A stretch of DNA of 64,000 bases from Anaerolineae bacterium (GTDB taxonomy: Bacteria; Chloroflexota; Anaerolineae; Aggregatilineales; J027). Shown here piece by piece: positions 7,813 to 16,598 of this stretch; positions within the stretch are counted from its first letter, which is position 1; every line of letters begins with the position of its first letter. The stretch is taken from positions 1 through 64,000 of the forward strand of contig JAIOHL010000182.1 in assembly GCA_019913005.1 (NCBI GenBank), written 5' to 3'. The notes below the pieces were generated by a model, which was not told the DNA's origin, did not search any database, and was given only the letters and a program-made list of their open reading frames with translations. A program made the position numbers and the translations under genes.

Positions 7813-10785
7813 ATGGAATTAGAAAAACAGGGTCTAGGGTTTTCGCTCAAAACAGTTCTACGTGGACACACAAACGAAATCTATCAACTAGACTGGGCTA
7901 CCAATCCCCAGCTATTGGCAAGCCCATCTTCTGATGGCACAATTCGTATTTGGAATCCTCTCGAAGGCCGCATCCAAACGGTGCTTGCCGACCAAATGCA
8001 GATTGTCTATAGTGCGTCTTGGTCACCTGACAGCAAGCGGCTTGTTTCGGTCTCAAACGACGGCCTGATCCGCATTTGGAATGTGGCAAGTGGAACCGTT
8101 CAACAGCGGATTGAAACAAACGAAAAATCGCTTACCTATGCCGTATGGTCGCCATTGGGGGATCGTATCGCTACTGCGCCGCACCACCACTCCGTTTGGC
8201 TTTGGGACGCTGAATCCGGCGAAGTCCGCCTGAAATTAACTGAACACACCGATGCCGTAAGCAGCCTCGCGTGGTCACCCGACAGCCGCATACTGGCCTC
8301 CGGGGGTCACGACGCCGTGATTGTGTTGTGGGATACTGTCTCTGGCAAGTGCCTGCGAAAATTAGAGGGGCATCAAGGTCGAATTTATACCCTCACTTTT
8401 TCACCCGATGGCAAGACACTCGTTTCTGGTTCAGAGGACAAAACCATCCGCGTCTGGGAAATCGAAACGGGTAAGCAGCGATTTTTGATCGAGGCGCATA
8501 CTCGCGCTGTACATGGGGCCGCCTATTCACCCGATGGCGCACTATTAGCTTCCAAATCTGCCGACAATACAACCCGCTTGTGGCGTACAGACACATGGGA
8601 AACCTTTGCCTTTTTGGAATCCACCCGCAACACGCCAAGTTCCCATCTGGGCGGGATTGCCTTCCACCCGACTCAGTCTATATTGGCCCTGCCTTGTGAA
8701 GAGGATACCGTTGTGCAAATTTGGGAGTTAGATACCAAGAACCTGCTCACCAAGCCTACCATTACCCCGGCGGTTCGATATACCAATGCCAAAGTGGTCT
8801 TAGTCGGCGATACCGGGGTTGGCAAGTCGGCCCTCACACTCGTGCTAACGGGCAATCGTTACCAAGAGACCGAATCCACCCACAGTCGCCAAGTTCACGT
8901 CCTCGATAGCCAAACGATCCGGGTTTCTTCCAATGTGGAGGAAATTCATGAGGTATTGCTGTGGGACTTAGCTGGACAACCGGGCTATCGCCTAATTCAC
9001 CAACTGCATCTACATGAAGTCACCGTCGCGCTCGTCGTATTTGATGCCCGCAATGAAGTAGACCCCTTCAGCGGTGTCCTCCACTGGGTTCGCGCGTTAC
9101 GACAGGCCCAGCAATTCAACCGGAACGGTAAATCTCAGCCGATGAAGATTTATCTCGTGGCAGCCCGCGTAGATCGCGGTGGAATCGGCATTACACAGGG
9201 CCGCATCAAACAGATGATGGATACCTTCAAGCTGGACGGCTATTTTGAAACCAGCGCCCGTGAAGGCTTCCGCATTGATGACGTTCGCAAGGCGGTCCTA
9301 AAAGCGATTGATTGGGACGCATTACCCAAAGTCAGTTCCAGCCATCTCTTTAAGGCGATCAAAGAATATTTGGATTCTGAGAGTGATGCGGGTCACCAAC
9401 TCTCCGGCGTAGATGACCTCTATTTCGGCTTCCTCCGTACCATCGGCGCACCCGAAGCCTCCGACGAAGTCCGCGCCCAATTTGACACATGTATTGGCCT
9501 ATTGGAATCCAAGGGCCTCATCAAACGGCTCAGTTTCGGCGATATGGTGCTGTTGAAGCCAGAGATGTTGGATTCCTATGCGTCGGCACTTGTCAATGCT
9601 GCCCGTAACGAACCTGACGGCATGGGCGTGATTAGTGAAGAAGACGCCCGCAGTGGCAACTTCGCAGTTCCGCAAGGGGAGCGCCTTAAGAACCGCGAAC
9701 GTGAAAATATCCTGCTCATCGCCACCATTGAAACCCTGCTGCGCCATGAAATTGCCCTGCGTACCCCGGCTGCCGAGGGAACGTATCTTGTTTTTCCGTC
9801 GCAAATCACCCGCGACATGACCAACCCACCCGAACTGGATGGGCCAAGCGTCGTCTTCCAGTTTGAAGGCCCCATCGCCAACATCTATGCCATGCTAGTC
9901 GTGCGTCTATCCCGTAGCGGATTCTTCAAGTTAAAAGAAACGTGGCGCAACGTTGCGACCTTTGCGCCCTTAATCGGCGGCACTTGCGGCATCAGCCTAG
10001 AAAATCTGGGTGAGGGACAAGCCAAACTCAGTGTATTTTTCGATAGACCCACCACCGAATACAGCCGCATTCAGTTTGAAGAGTTCATCAATACCCATCT
10101 ATACAAACACGCCTTGCCTGATACCCTCAAGCGCGAAGTCATGCTCGTCTGCCCGGAGTGCGGCTATCATGTGCCGCAGGATGTTTTGCACAAGCGCAAA
10201 GCCCGTAAAGATGAATCCATGTCCTGCCCCATCTGCACAACCCTTTTGATTTTCCCGGATGTCAAGAAGCTCTCCGTGACACAGACACTGGATGTCGTGT
10301 CCGGTATGGATAAAAACGCCAACACCTATCGGGACTTGGCAACGGCCAGCGCGATTGTGAACGGCAAAACCGAGTTGGGCGAATTTGACGTCTTTATGTG
10401 CCACAACAACCAGAATAAAGCCGAGGTTATCCGCATTGCCACCAAGCTCAAGGAAAAAGGCATTCGACCTTGGCTCGATGAATGGGAACTCCGTCCGGGT
10501 CTGCCATGGCAGCGCCTTTTGGAACAACAAATAGAAAATATCAAGTCCGTAGCGATATTTGTCGGCAAAAATGGGATTGGCCCTTGGCAAGACTTGGAAT
10601 TAGGGGCGTTTATTCGAGAATTTATTAAGCGTTCCATGCCCGTAATTCCCGTCATTCTGCTAGATTGCCAACAACCACCGGCACTGCCCATTTTTCTTAC
10701 GAGTATGACATGGGTAGATTTTCGCAAGGAATCCCCCGATCCTTTCGAACATCTCATATGGGGAATTACAGGCAAACGCGAATAG
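7813..10785 (+). CDS. WD40-GTPase-zinc ribbon-TIR multidomain protein
   Basis: The 990-residue protein combines five parts. Residues ~10-310 form seven WD40 blades, each with an SPDG-like turn and a xIRIW/xVWLW strand end. A Ras/Roc-like GTPase follows (~325-500), with the P-loop GDTGVGKSA, DLAGQPGY as switch II, AARVDRG in place of the usual NKxD, and ETSAREG. Residues ~510-770 are helical/beta and COR-like. Next is a Cys4 ribbon (CPECG ~780, CPIC ~805). A C-terminal TIR domain (~857-985) starts FDVFMCHNN and carries the acidic loop WLDEWELRPG. Known relatives act as NAD-cleaving immune effectors or scaffolds. Here WD40 could sense, the GTPase switch, and TIR act; this is inference. No obvious partner gene adjoins it, and the following HEAT gene may be separate. 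Confidence 0.88.
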   Translation: MELEKQGLGFSLKTVLRGHTNEIYQLDWATNPQLLASPSSDGTIRIWNPLEGRIQTVLADQMQIVYSASWSPDSKRLVSVSNDGLIRIWNVASGTVQQRIETNEKSLTYAVWSPLGDRIATAPHHHSVWLWDAESGEVRLKLTEHTDAVSSLAWSPDSRILASGGHDAVIVLWDTVSGKCLRKLEGHQGRIYTLTFSPDGKTLVSGSEDKTIRVWEIETGKQRFLIEAHTRAVHGAAYSPDGALLASKSADNTTRLWRTDTWETFAFLESTRNTPSSHLGGIAFHPTQSILALPCEEDTVVQIWELDTKNLLTKPTITPAVRYTNAKVVLVGDTGVGKSALTLVLTGNRYQETESTHSRQVHVLDSQTIRVSSNVEEIHEVLLWDLAGQPGYRLIHQLHLHEVTVALVVFDARNEVDPFSGVLHWVRALRQAQQFNRNGKSQPMKIYLVAARVDRGGIGITQGRIKQMMDTFKLDGYFETSAREGFRIDDVRKAVLKAIDWDALPKVSSSHLFKAIKEYLDSESDAGHQLSGVDDLYFGFLRTIGAPEASDEVRAQFDTCIGLLESKGLIKRLSFGDMVLLKPEMLDSYASALVNAARNEPDGMGVISEEDARSGNFAVPQGERLKNRERENILLIATIETLLRHEIALRTPAAEGTYLVFPSQITRDMTNPPELDGPSVVFQFEGPIANIYAMLVVRLSRSGFFKLKETWRNVATFAPLIGGTCGISLENLGEGQAKLSVFFDRPTTEYSRIQFEEFINTHLYKHALPDTLKREVMLVCPECGYHVPQDVLHKRKARKDESMSCPICTTLLIFPDVKKLSVTQTLDVVSGMDKNANTYRDLATASAIVNGKTELGEFDVFMCHNNQNKAEVIRIATKLKEKGIRPWLDEWELRPGLPWQRLLEQQIENIKSVAIFVGKNGIGPWQDLELGAFIREFIKRSMPVIPVILLDCQQPPALPIFLTSMTWVDFRKESPDPFEHLIWGITGKRE

Positions 10786-10916
10786 GGACAACCGTTTTAG
10801 TGTAGTCTTCAAAATCCAGTTTTGGGTGGGACATAATCAGAGGCCATCATCACTGTAATCGAGCAGGGAGGGATGAATGTTAACGCCTGTGCGGACGTAA
10901 GAAAGAGGCATATACA

Positions 10917-12416
10917 ATGGAAAGCTCATCAGATGGCAAAGGAAAATCCCGCCTTCAGGGGCGCAAAAGGGGGCGCTCTGCGGACCGTGCCCGCGAAAGG
11001 ATTGCGAACACTCAGTTCGACAATGAGCCAGCGGCCATTGACCACCTGCTCGATTTATTGAATGACCTCGACCCCAAAGCACGCTATCGAGCCGTGACAG
11101 CCCTCGGGCGAATGCGTGCCGTCCAAGCCGTTCCGAAGCTGATGGAAATGCTCGACGACCCCGTTCCACAGGTAGCCCAAGTCTGTATACAAGCACTTGG
11201 CATGATTGGTGATACCCAAGCAATTCCTGCACTTATTCCCTTGATAGTTCATCCAGAATTGGGTATGTTTGCGCTGAATTCGCTCCGCAAACTGGGCTAC
11301 GAACCAAACGACAACCCGTCTCCCCAATTAGACACTTTTTTCGGGACATCTCGACCACAAGAACCAGTACGGAACGGCATGAACGGCAATAATAACCACT
11401 ACGGACGCTCTCAAAACCCAAATAATCATAATCATAACTCTCGTTCGCGTCAGCCAACCCCGGAAGAAAATGAAATGGATTGGCTGATCACGTCGCTGCG
11501 CAGTGATGATCCAGTCGAACGGGCACGGGCCGCAAAAGCACTTGGCAAACGCGGGGATTGGCGTGCAACGGAACCGCTGATTCGTGCCCTACATGAATCA
11601 AAATATGACCCCGACCAAGAAGACCCACTTGACCAACTGGGTGACCCGGCGGTTGAGCCGCTCATTGAATCACTGCAAGACGCTGACGCCAGTGTGCGTG
11701 TATTGGCAGTGATGGCCCTTGCGAAAATAGGCGATGGTCGCGCTGCCGAACCATTGGTTGCCGCCCTCAAGGATAGCGATGAATTGGTACAAATGGCGGT
11801 CTGGACAGCCCTTGTGGACATGGGCAAGCCCGCCGTTGAGCCGCTAATTTCGGCGCTCCGTGACAATAACCCAGACGTACAGCGCAGTGCGGCCCTTGCT
11901 CTTGGCGAACTTGGCGATGATCTGGCCGTTGAATCCCTAATCGAAGTGCTGACCGATCTTGACTATCGTGCTCGCAGTGCCGCCGCCAAAGCCCTCGGTC
12001 AAATTGGCGATTATCGGGGCGTCCAAGCCTTGACCATCGCCCTGCGCGATAAAGATGTCACCGTGCGTCGCCGAGCCGCCAATGCACTAGGCGACATAGG
12101 TGATCCGCGTGCCATTGAAGCCCTAATTTGGGCCATGGACGACCAAGATCATATCGTCGGCCACAGTTCCATCATCGCCTTGCACAACATCATGCGAAAA
12201 CAAGTAGACCGTTCAATGGAGCGCTTGATTAATGATTTGTATCAAGCCAATATGAAAATCCGGGCCAGCGCTATTGTCGCACTTGGTTCATTGGGTGATA
12301 AACGCGCCCTCCAACCCTTAATCGAAACGTTGAGTGATCCCAGCACCGAACCCAAGCTGCAATCCCTCATTATTGAATCCATGCGTAAACTACGCCAAGG
12401 CCCCGATGCAAGCTAA
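10917..12416 (+). CDS. HEAT-repeat (PBS-lyase type) protein
   Basis: The 499-residue protein consists mainly of HEAT repeats of about 31 residues, each with the D-x-x-V-R-x-x-A-x-x-A-L-G-x-x-G pattern. They fall into an N-terminal block (~35-140) and a longer C-terminal block (~185-490). Between them is a low-complexity Asn/His/Gly linker (~145-185). The N-terminus is highly basic. There is no signal peptide. Such alpha-solenoids usually bind protein partners; a phycobilin-lyase role is not implied. An AGAGG 8 nt upstream supports the start. The 131-bp gap from the WD40-TIR gene leaves it open whether they are cotranscribed. Confidence 0.88.
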   Translation: MESSSDGKGKSRLQGRKRGRSADRARERIANTQFDNEPAAIDHLLDLLNDLDPKARYRAVTALGRMRAVQAVPKLMEMLDDPVPQVAQVCIQALGMIGDTQAIPALIPLIVHPELGMFALNSLRKLGYEPNDNPSPQLDTFFGTSRPQEPVRNGMNGNNNHYGRSQNPNNHNHNSRSRQPTPEENEMDWLITSLRSDDPVERARAAKALGKRGDWRATEPLIRALHESKYDPDQEDPLDQLGDPAVEPLIESLQDADASVRVLAVMALAKIGDGRAAEPLVAALKDSDELVQMAVWTALVDMGKPAVEPLISALRDNNPDVQRSAALALGELGDDLAVESLIEVLTDLDYRARSAAAKALGQIGDYRGVQALTIALRDKDVTVRRRAANALGDIGDPRAIEALIWAMDDQDHIVGHSSIIALHNIMRKQVDRSMERLINDLYQANMKIRASAIVALGSLGDKRALQPLIETLSDPSTEPKLQSLIIESMRKLRQGPDAS

Positions 12417-12427
12417 TAGACTTCTCT

Positions 12428-12461
12428 GGTGAAGCGATTTTTAACCTAAAATCGCTTCACC
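12428..12461. terminator. Perfect 14-bp hairpin after the HEAT gene
   Basis: GGTGAAGCGATTTT (12428-12441) pairs completely with its complement at 12448-12461 across a 6-nt loop. No strong T run follows, so it may act as a weak or factor-assisted terminator, or protect the mRNA end. Confidence 0.6.
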
Positions 12462-12502
12462 CCAACCCCCAAAATTCTTACCCAACTTGCCTGTTTTCTA
12501 TC

Positions 12503-12532
12503 TTGACTCCGACCTGTTAACGGGAGTACAAT
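12503..12532 (+). promoter_or_regulatory. uvrA promoter
   Basis: TTGACT (12503-12508) and TACAAT (12527-12532) are separated by 18 nt. Transcription would start near 12540, giving a leader of about 90 nt before uvrA. Confidence 0.7.
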
Positions 12533-12546
12533 CGCACATCTGTTCG
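12533..12546 (+). promoter_or_regulatory. uvrA: LexA-like SOS box overlapping the uvrA promoter
   Basis: CGCACATCTGTTCG differs from the Bacillus/actinobacterial-type LexA operator (CGAAC-N4-GTTCG) by a single base in the two half-sites. It begins right after the -10 element, over the expected transcription start, where a repressor would block initiation. uvrA is a classic SOS gene. The match is seen in the sequence; regulation is inferred. Confidence 0.6.
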
Positions 12547-12629
12547 CTGTCAGGTCAAAGGGTCAACCTGAGGGTGAAATGTTGTCTCCCCTGCCCATCA
12601 CTACCTTATGATGAACCACAAGAGGAATC

Positions 12630-15530
12630 ATGCAAGACAAGATTATTGTGCGCGGTGCGCGGGAACACAATCTGAAAAATATTGATGTCGAGATTCCGCG
12701 TGATAAACTGGTTGTGATTACCGGTCTGTCTGGAAGTGGTAAAAGTTCTCTGGCGTTTGACACCATCTTTGCCGAAGGTCAGCGCCGCTATGTTGAAAGC
12801 CTCTCCGCCTATGCCCGTCAATTCTTGGGCCAGATGGAAAAACCTGACGTAGATCAAATTGAGGGCCTCAGCCCCGCCGTCTCAATTGATCAAAAAGGGG
12901 TCAGCCACAACCCCCGATCAACGGTTGGGACGGTAACAGAAATATACGATTATCTCCGTTTGTTATATGCCCGTGTCGGCAAGCCCCACTGCCCGACCTG
13001 TGGCACACCGCTAGAGGCCCAATCTGCCCAACAAATTGTAGATACTGTCGCCGCCCTGCCGGATGGGACTCGTATCCAAGTGCTTGCCCCGATTATCAAA
13101 GATCGTAAGGGTAAACATGAAAAAGTCTTCAAAGATATTCAAGAAGCGGGGTTCGTCCGAGCACGGGTCAATGGTGAGGTTTATGAAGTAGATAACCCAC
13201 CCGATCTTGACCGGTACAAGATGCACACGGTTGAAATTGTGGTAGACCGTCTGGTGGTTCGCCATTATGATGACCCCACCAGTGAAGAAGCCCGCAGCGC
13301 CATCACCCGCCTAACCGACTCGATTGAGACCTCCCTTGAACTAGGCGACGGCTTTGTCATCATCAATGATCTCACCGACAGCAGCAACTCGGTAGATCAT
13401 GTCTTTAGTGAGCAATTGGCCTGTCCGTTTGGACATGGCAGCTTCCCCGAAGTCGAGCCGCGCACCTTCTCCTTCAACAGTCCACATGGGGCGTGTACGG
13501 CTTGTCAGGGGTTAGGAGTCAAGCTCGAAATTGATCCCATACTGGTCATCCCCGACCCAGAATTGAGCCTTGCTGAAGGGGCAATTCAAGCCCAAGCGTG
13601 GCCGCAGGGCAAAGATAGCTATACCATGCAAATTATCGCCAGCGTATGTAAGCAGTATGGCATTAACTACAACGCCGCATGGAGCAAACTCACCCCCGAC
13701 CAGCAGCAGATTATTTTGTATGGCACGGACTCAGAAAAGGTCGCGGTTGAATATGTCAGCCACGAAGGAGATCGGCGGGTCTATAAGACTCAATTTGAAG
13801 GCATCATCCCCAATCTGGCGCGGCGCTACAACGAAACGACCTCAGATTGGATGCGTGCCCGTATTGAAGAAGTGATGTCGGAACGGCCTTGCCCCACCTG
13901 CAATGGCCGCCGTCTCAATCCTTGGGCACTCGCCGTCACGATTGCCAACTTGTCCATCAACGATGTCACCGCCCTGCCCGTCAAACGTCTGGCGGAATGG
14001 GTTCATTCGTTGAGTGGTGAAAATAATGGGCATGTCGCAATCCTGAATACCCGCGATGCTGAAATCGCCAAGCAGGTCTTAAAAGAAATCAGCAGCCGCG
14101 TCAGTTTTATGGTCAATGTCGGCCTCGACTATCTAACCCTCAACCGTTCGGCAGGCACGCTCTCCGGTGGTGAGGCCCAGCGTATCCGACTGGCGACACA
14201 AATTGGCTCACGGTTGACGGGCGTCTTGTACGTCTTGGATGAACCCTCCATCGGGCTGCATCAACGTGACAACGAACGCCTGATTAACACCCTCAAAGGG
14301 ATGCGTGATCTAGGCAACACCCTCTTGGTCGTCGAACACGACGATGAGACCATGCGGGCCGCCGATTGGCTGATTGATATGGGGCCGGGGGCGGGTGAAC
14401 ATGGTGGTCAGATTATCGCAACAGGCACGCCCGAAGAAGTGATGCATGATCCCAATAGTATCACGGGCGCATTTTTGAGTGGTCGCCGCCGCATCGCCAT
14501 CCCGCCAACCCGTCGTCCGGGGAATGGGCGCAACATCGTCATTCGGGGCGCACGTGAGAACAACCTCAAAAATGTAGACGCCGAGATTCCATTGGGTAAG
14601 CTGGTTGTGATTACAGGTGTCAGCGGGTCGGGTAAATCCTCCTTGATGGTGGACGTGCTTTATCGGAAATTGGCCCAACGGCTCTATGGCAGCCGCGAAC
14701 GCCCCGGTGACCACGACACGATTGATGGCATCGAGACGATTGATAAGGTCATCAACATTGACCAAAGCCCGATTGGTCGCACCCCACGTTCCAACCCCGC
14801 CACCTATACCAAGATGTTTGATGACATCCGTAAGCTGTTTGCCGACCTGCCCGAAAGCAATATCCGGGGCTATTCACAGGGCCGCTTCTCCTTTAATGTG
14901 AAGGGTGGACGCTGTGAAAACTGCGAAGGTCAAGGGATGCTGCAAATTGAGATGCAGTTTTTGCCGGATGTCTATGTCGTCTGTGATGTCTGTCACGGCA
15001 AGCGTTATAACCGGGAAACCTTGCAGGTCAAATATAAAGGCAAGAGCATCGCGGATGTGCTGGATATGACCGTCACCGAGGGCTTAGAATATTTTGAGAA
15101 CATCCCGACCATCTTCCGTCGCCTCGAAACTTTAGAGTCAGTCGGGTTGGGTTATATCCGCATTGGGCAACCTGCGACCACCCTCTCTGGCGGGGAAGCC
15201 CAGCGTGTCAAACTCAGCCGTGAACTCTCGAAAAAAGGGACGGGGGACACCCTGTATGTCCTCGACGAGCCTAGCACAGGTCTGCACGCCGCCGACGTGG
15301 AACGCCTGATTAATGTGTTGCAAACGCTGGTAGATCGTGGCAACAGTGTGCTTATCATCGAACACAACCCCGACATCATCAAAGTCGCCGACTGGTTGAT
15401 TGATATGGGACCGGAGGGGGGTGAGGATGGCGGTGAGGTCATTGCTGTCGGCACACCCGAAGAAATTGTCGCCTGTGAACATAGCTACACTGGGCAGTAT
15501 ATCAGGCCCTATCTGGTCGGGGAACGTTAG
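12630..15530 (+). CDS. uvrA: Excinuclease ABC subunit A
   Basis: UvrA recognises bulky DNA lesions and loads UvrB in nucleotide excision repair. The 966-residue protein has two ABC ATPase halves. The first Walker A is GLSGSGKSS (~32-40) and the second GVSGSGKSS (~661-669). Signature motifs are LSGGEAQRIRLA (~510) and LSGGEAQRVKLS (~851). Zinc-finger Cys pairs include CPTCGTPL (~121), CPTCNGR (~424) and the C-terminal CENCEGQG...CDVCHG module. Length fits the family. AGAGG lies just upstream of the ATG. The gene has its own promoter and is followed by a hairpin before pfkA. The LexA-like box suggests induction by DNA damage. Confidence 0.98.
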   Translation: MQDKIIVRGAREHNLKNIDVEIPRDKLVVITGLSGSGKSSLAFDTIFAEGQRRYVESLSAYARQFLGQMEKPDVDQIEGLSPAVSIDQKGVSHNPRSTVGTVTEIYDYLRLLYARVGKPHCPTCGTPLEAQSAQQIVDTVAALPDGTRIQVLAPIIKDRKGKHEKVFKDIQEAGFVRARVNGEVYEVDNPPDLDRYKMHTVEIVVDRLVVRHYDDPTSEEARSAITRLTDSIETSLELGDGFVIINDLTDSSNSVDHVFSEQLACPFGHGSFPEVEPRTFSFNSPHGACTACQGLGVKLEIDPILVIPDPELSLAEGAIQAQAWPQGKDSYTMQIIASVCKQYGINYNAAWSKLTPDQQQIILYGTDSEKVAVEYVSHEGDRRVYKTQFEGIIPNLARRYNETTSDWMRARIEEVMSERPCPTCNGRRLNPWALAVTIANLSINDVTALPVKRLAEWVHSLSGENNGHVAILNTRDAEIAKQVLKEISSRVSFMVNVGLDYLTLNRSAGTLSGGEAQRIRLATQIGSRLTGVLYVLDEPSIGLHQRDNERLINTLKGMRDLGNTLLVVEHDDETMRAADWLIDMGPGAGEHGGQIIATGTPEEVMHDPNSITGAFLSGRRRIAIPPTRRPGNGRNIVIRGARENNLKNVDAEIPLGKLVVITGVSGSGKSSLMVDVLYRKLAQRLYGSRERPGDHDTIDGIETIDKVINIDQSPIGRTPRSNPATYTKMFDDIRKLFADLPESNIRGYSQGRFSFNVKGGRCENCEGQGMLQIEMQFLPDVYVVCDVCHGKRYNRETLQVKYKGKSIADVLDMTVTEGLEYFENIPTIFRRLETLESVGLGYIRIGQPATTLSGGEAQRVKLSRELSKKGTGDTLYVLDEPSTGLHAADVERLINVLQTLVDRGNSVLIIEHNPDIIKVADWLIDMGPEGGEDGGEVIAVGTPEEIVACEHSYTGQYIRPYLVGER

Positions 15531-15535
15531 GTCAA

Positions 15536-15569
15536 TCGGCACAAAGTTTGATAGTCTCTTTTGTGCCGA
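15536..15569 (+). terminator. Hairpin between uvrA and pfkA
   Basis: TCGGCACAAA (15536-15545) pairs perfectly with TTTGTGCCGA (15560-15569) across a 14-nt loop. A third, related copy (TTGGCACAAAA) sits about 10 nt before the pfkA start and could compete for pairing, as in an attenuator. It lacks a long T run. Confidence 0.5.
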
Positions 15570-15632
15570 CTGGCGCTAAAATTCGTCCGATGCTTAAATA
15601 AATTGCGTAAAGTTGGCACAAAAGAGTTCGAC

Positions 15633-16598
15633 ATGAAGAAAATCGCAGTCCTCACCAGCGGTGGCGATGCCCCCGGCATGAACGCTGCCATTCGCGCTGT
15701 CGTCCGTACTGCGCTTGATATGGGTATGGAAGTTTACGGTATCCGACGTGGGTATACCGGGATGCTGGCGGGTGATTTTGAACGCATGACCAATCGTGAA
15801 GTCAGCGGTATTTTGCAGCGCGGCGGCACGATTCTCCAAACCGCCCGCAATGAACAATTCAAAACCCCCGAAGGTCAAAAACGCGGCCTCCGTCGGCTCA
15901 ATGAAGTCGGCGTGGATGGCCTAGTCGTCATTGGCGGTGATGGCAGTCTACGCGGTGCCCAAGCCCTTCATAGTCTCAATTTTCCAGTCGTGGGGATCCC
16001 CGGCAGCATTGACAATGACATCTGGGGCACCAACATGAGCATTGGGGTGGATACTGCCCTCAATACCATCTTGGATGCGATTGACAAACTGCGTGACACC
16101 GCTACCAGCCACGAACGCGCTTTCTTGGTCGAGGCAATGGGGCGCAATTGTGGTTATCTGGCCTTAATGAGCGGCATTTTGGGCGGGGCAGAATTGGTCG
16201 TTACCCCCGAAAAACCACTTGAACTTGACGAAATCGCCAAAGCCCTTGACGACGCCTATACACGCGGCAAATCCCACGCCATCGGGGTGATCGCCGAAGG
16301 TGCAAAATATAACATCACGGAAGTCGCCAAATATCTTGAAGACCGCACAGTTGGTTTTGAAGTCCGCATGACCATTTTGGGCCATGTCCAGCGCGGAGGT
16401 AGCCCATCGGCTTTTGACCGTCTACTCGCCACCCGGTTGGGTGTGGCCGCTGTTGAACAACTGGTCGCAGGCAATTCGGGTGTCATGGTTGGTCTTGATG
16501 GACGCGATATTACCTGCGCACAGATTTCCGATGTCATTAGCAAGCAACGTGGCATCAGTGACCACTATTTTAAGATGGCTGAGGTCTTGTCACGGTGA
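15633..16598 (+). CDS. pfkA: ATP-dependent 6-phosphofructokinase
   Basis: PfkA phosphorylates fructose 6-phosphate to the 1,6-bisphosphate in glycolysis. The 321-residue form starting MKKIAVLTSGG is chosen because it matches the usual start and length; an upstream in-frame extension of 24 codons would overlap the hairpin. Visible motifs are LTSGGDAPGMNAAIR, GIRRGYTGM, VVIGGDGSLRGA, the catalytic GSIDNDI, EAMGRNCGYLAL and HVQRGGSPSAFDR. The glycine after GGDGSxx and the PGSIDND context indicate the ATP-type rather than the pyrophosphate-type enzyme. The next gene starts at its stop codon, so the two are translationally coupled. Confidence 0.96.
   Translation: MKKIAVLTSGGDAPGMNAAIRAVVRTALDMGMEVYGIRRGYTGMLAGDFERMTNREVSGILQRGGTILQTARNEQFKTPEGQKRGLRRLNEVGVDGLVVIGGDGSLRGAQALHSLNFPVVGIPGSIDNDIWGTNMSIGVDTALNTILDAIDKLRDTATSHERAFLVEAMGRNCGYLALMSGILGGAELVVTPEKPLELDEIAKALDDAYTRGKSHAIGVIAEGAKYNITEVAKYLEDRTVGFEVRMTILGHVQRGGSPSAFDRLLATRLGVAAVEQLVAGNSGVMVGLDGRDITCAQISDVISKQRGISDHYFKMAEVLSR

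Noticed and set aside
10917-12416. Phycobilin lyase function for the HEAT (PBS-lyase type) proteins
   Set aside because: The repeat name is historical. No phycobiliprotein or pigment gene is in the window, and these repeats are generic binding scaffolds.
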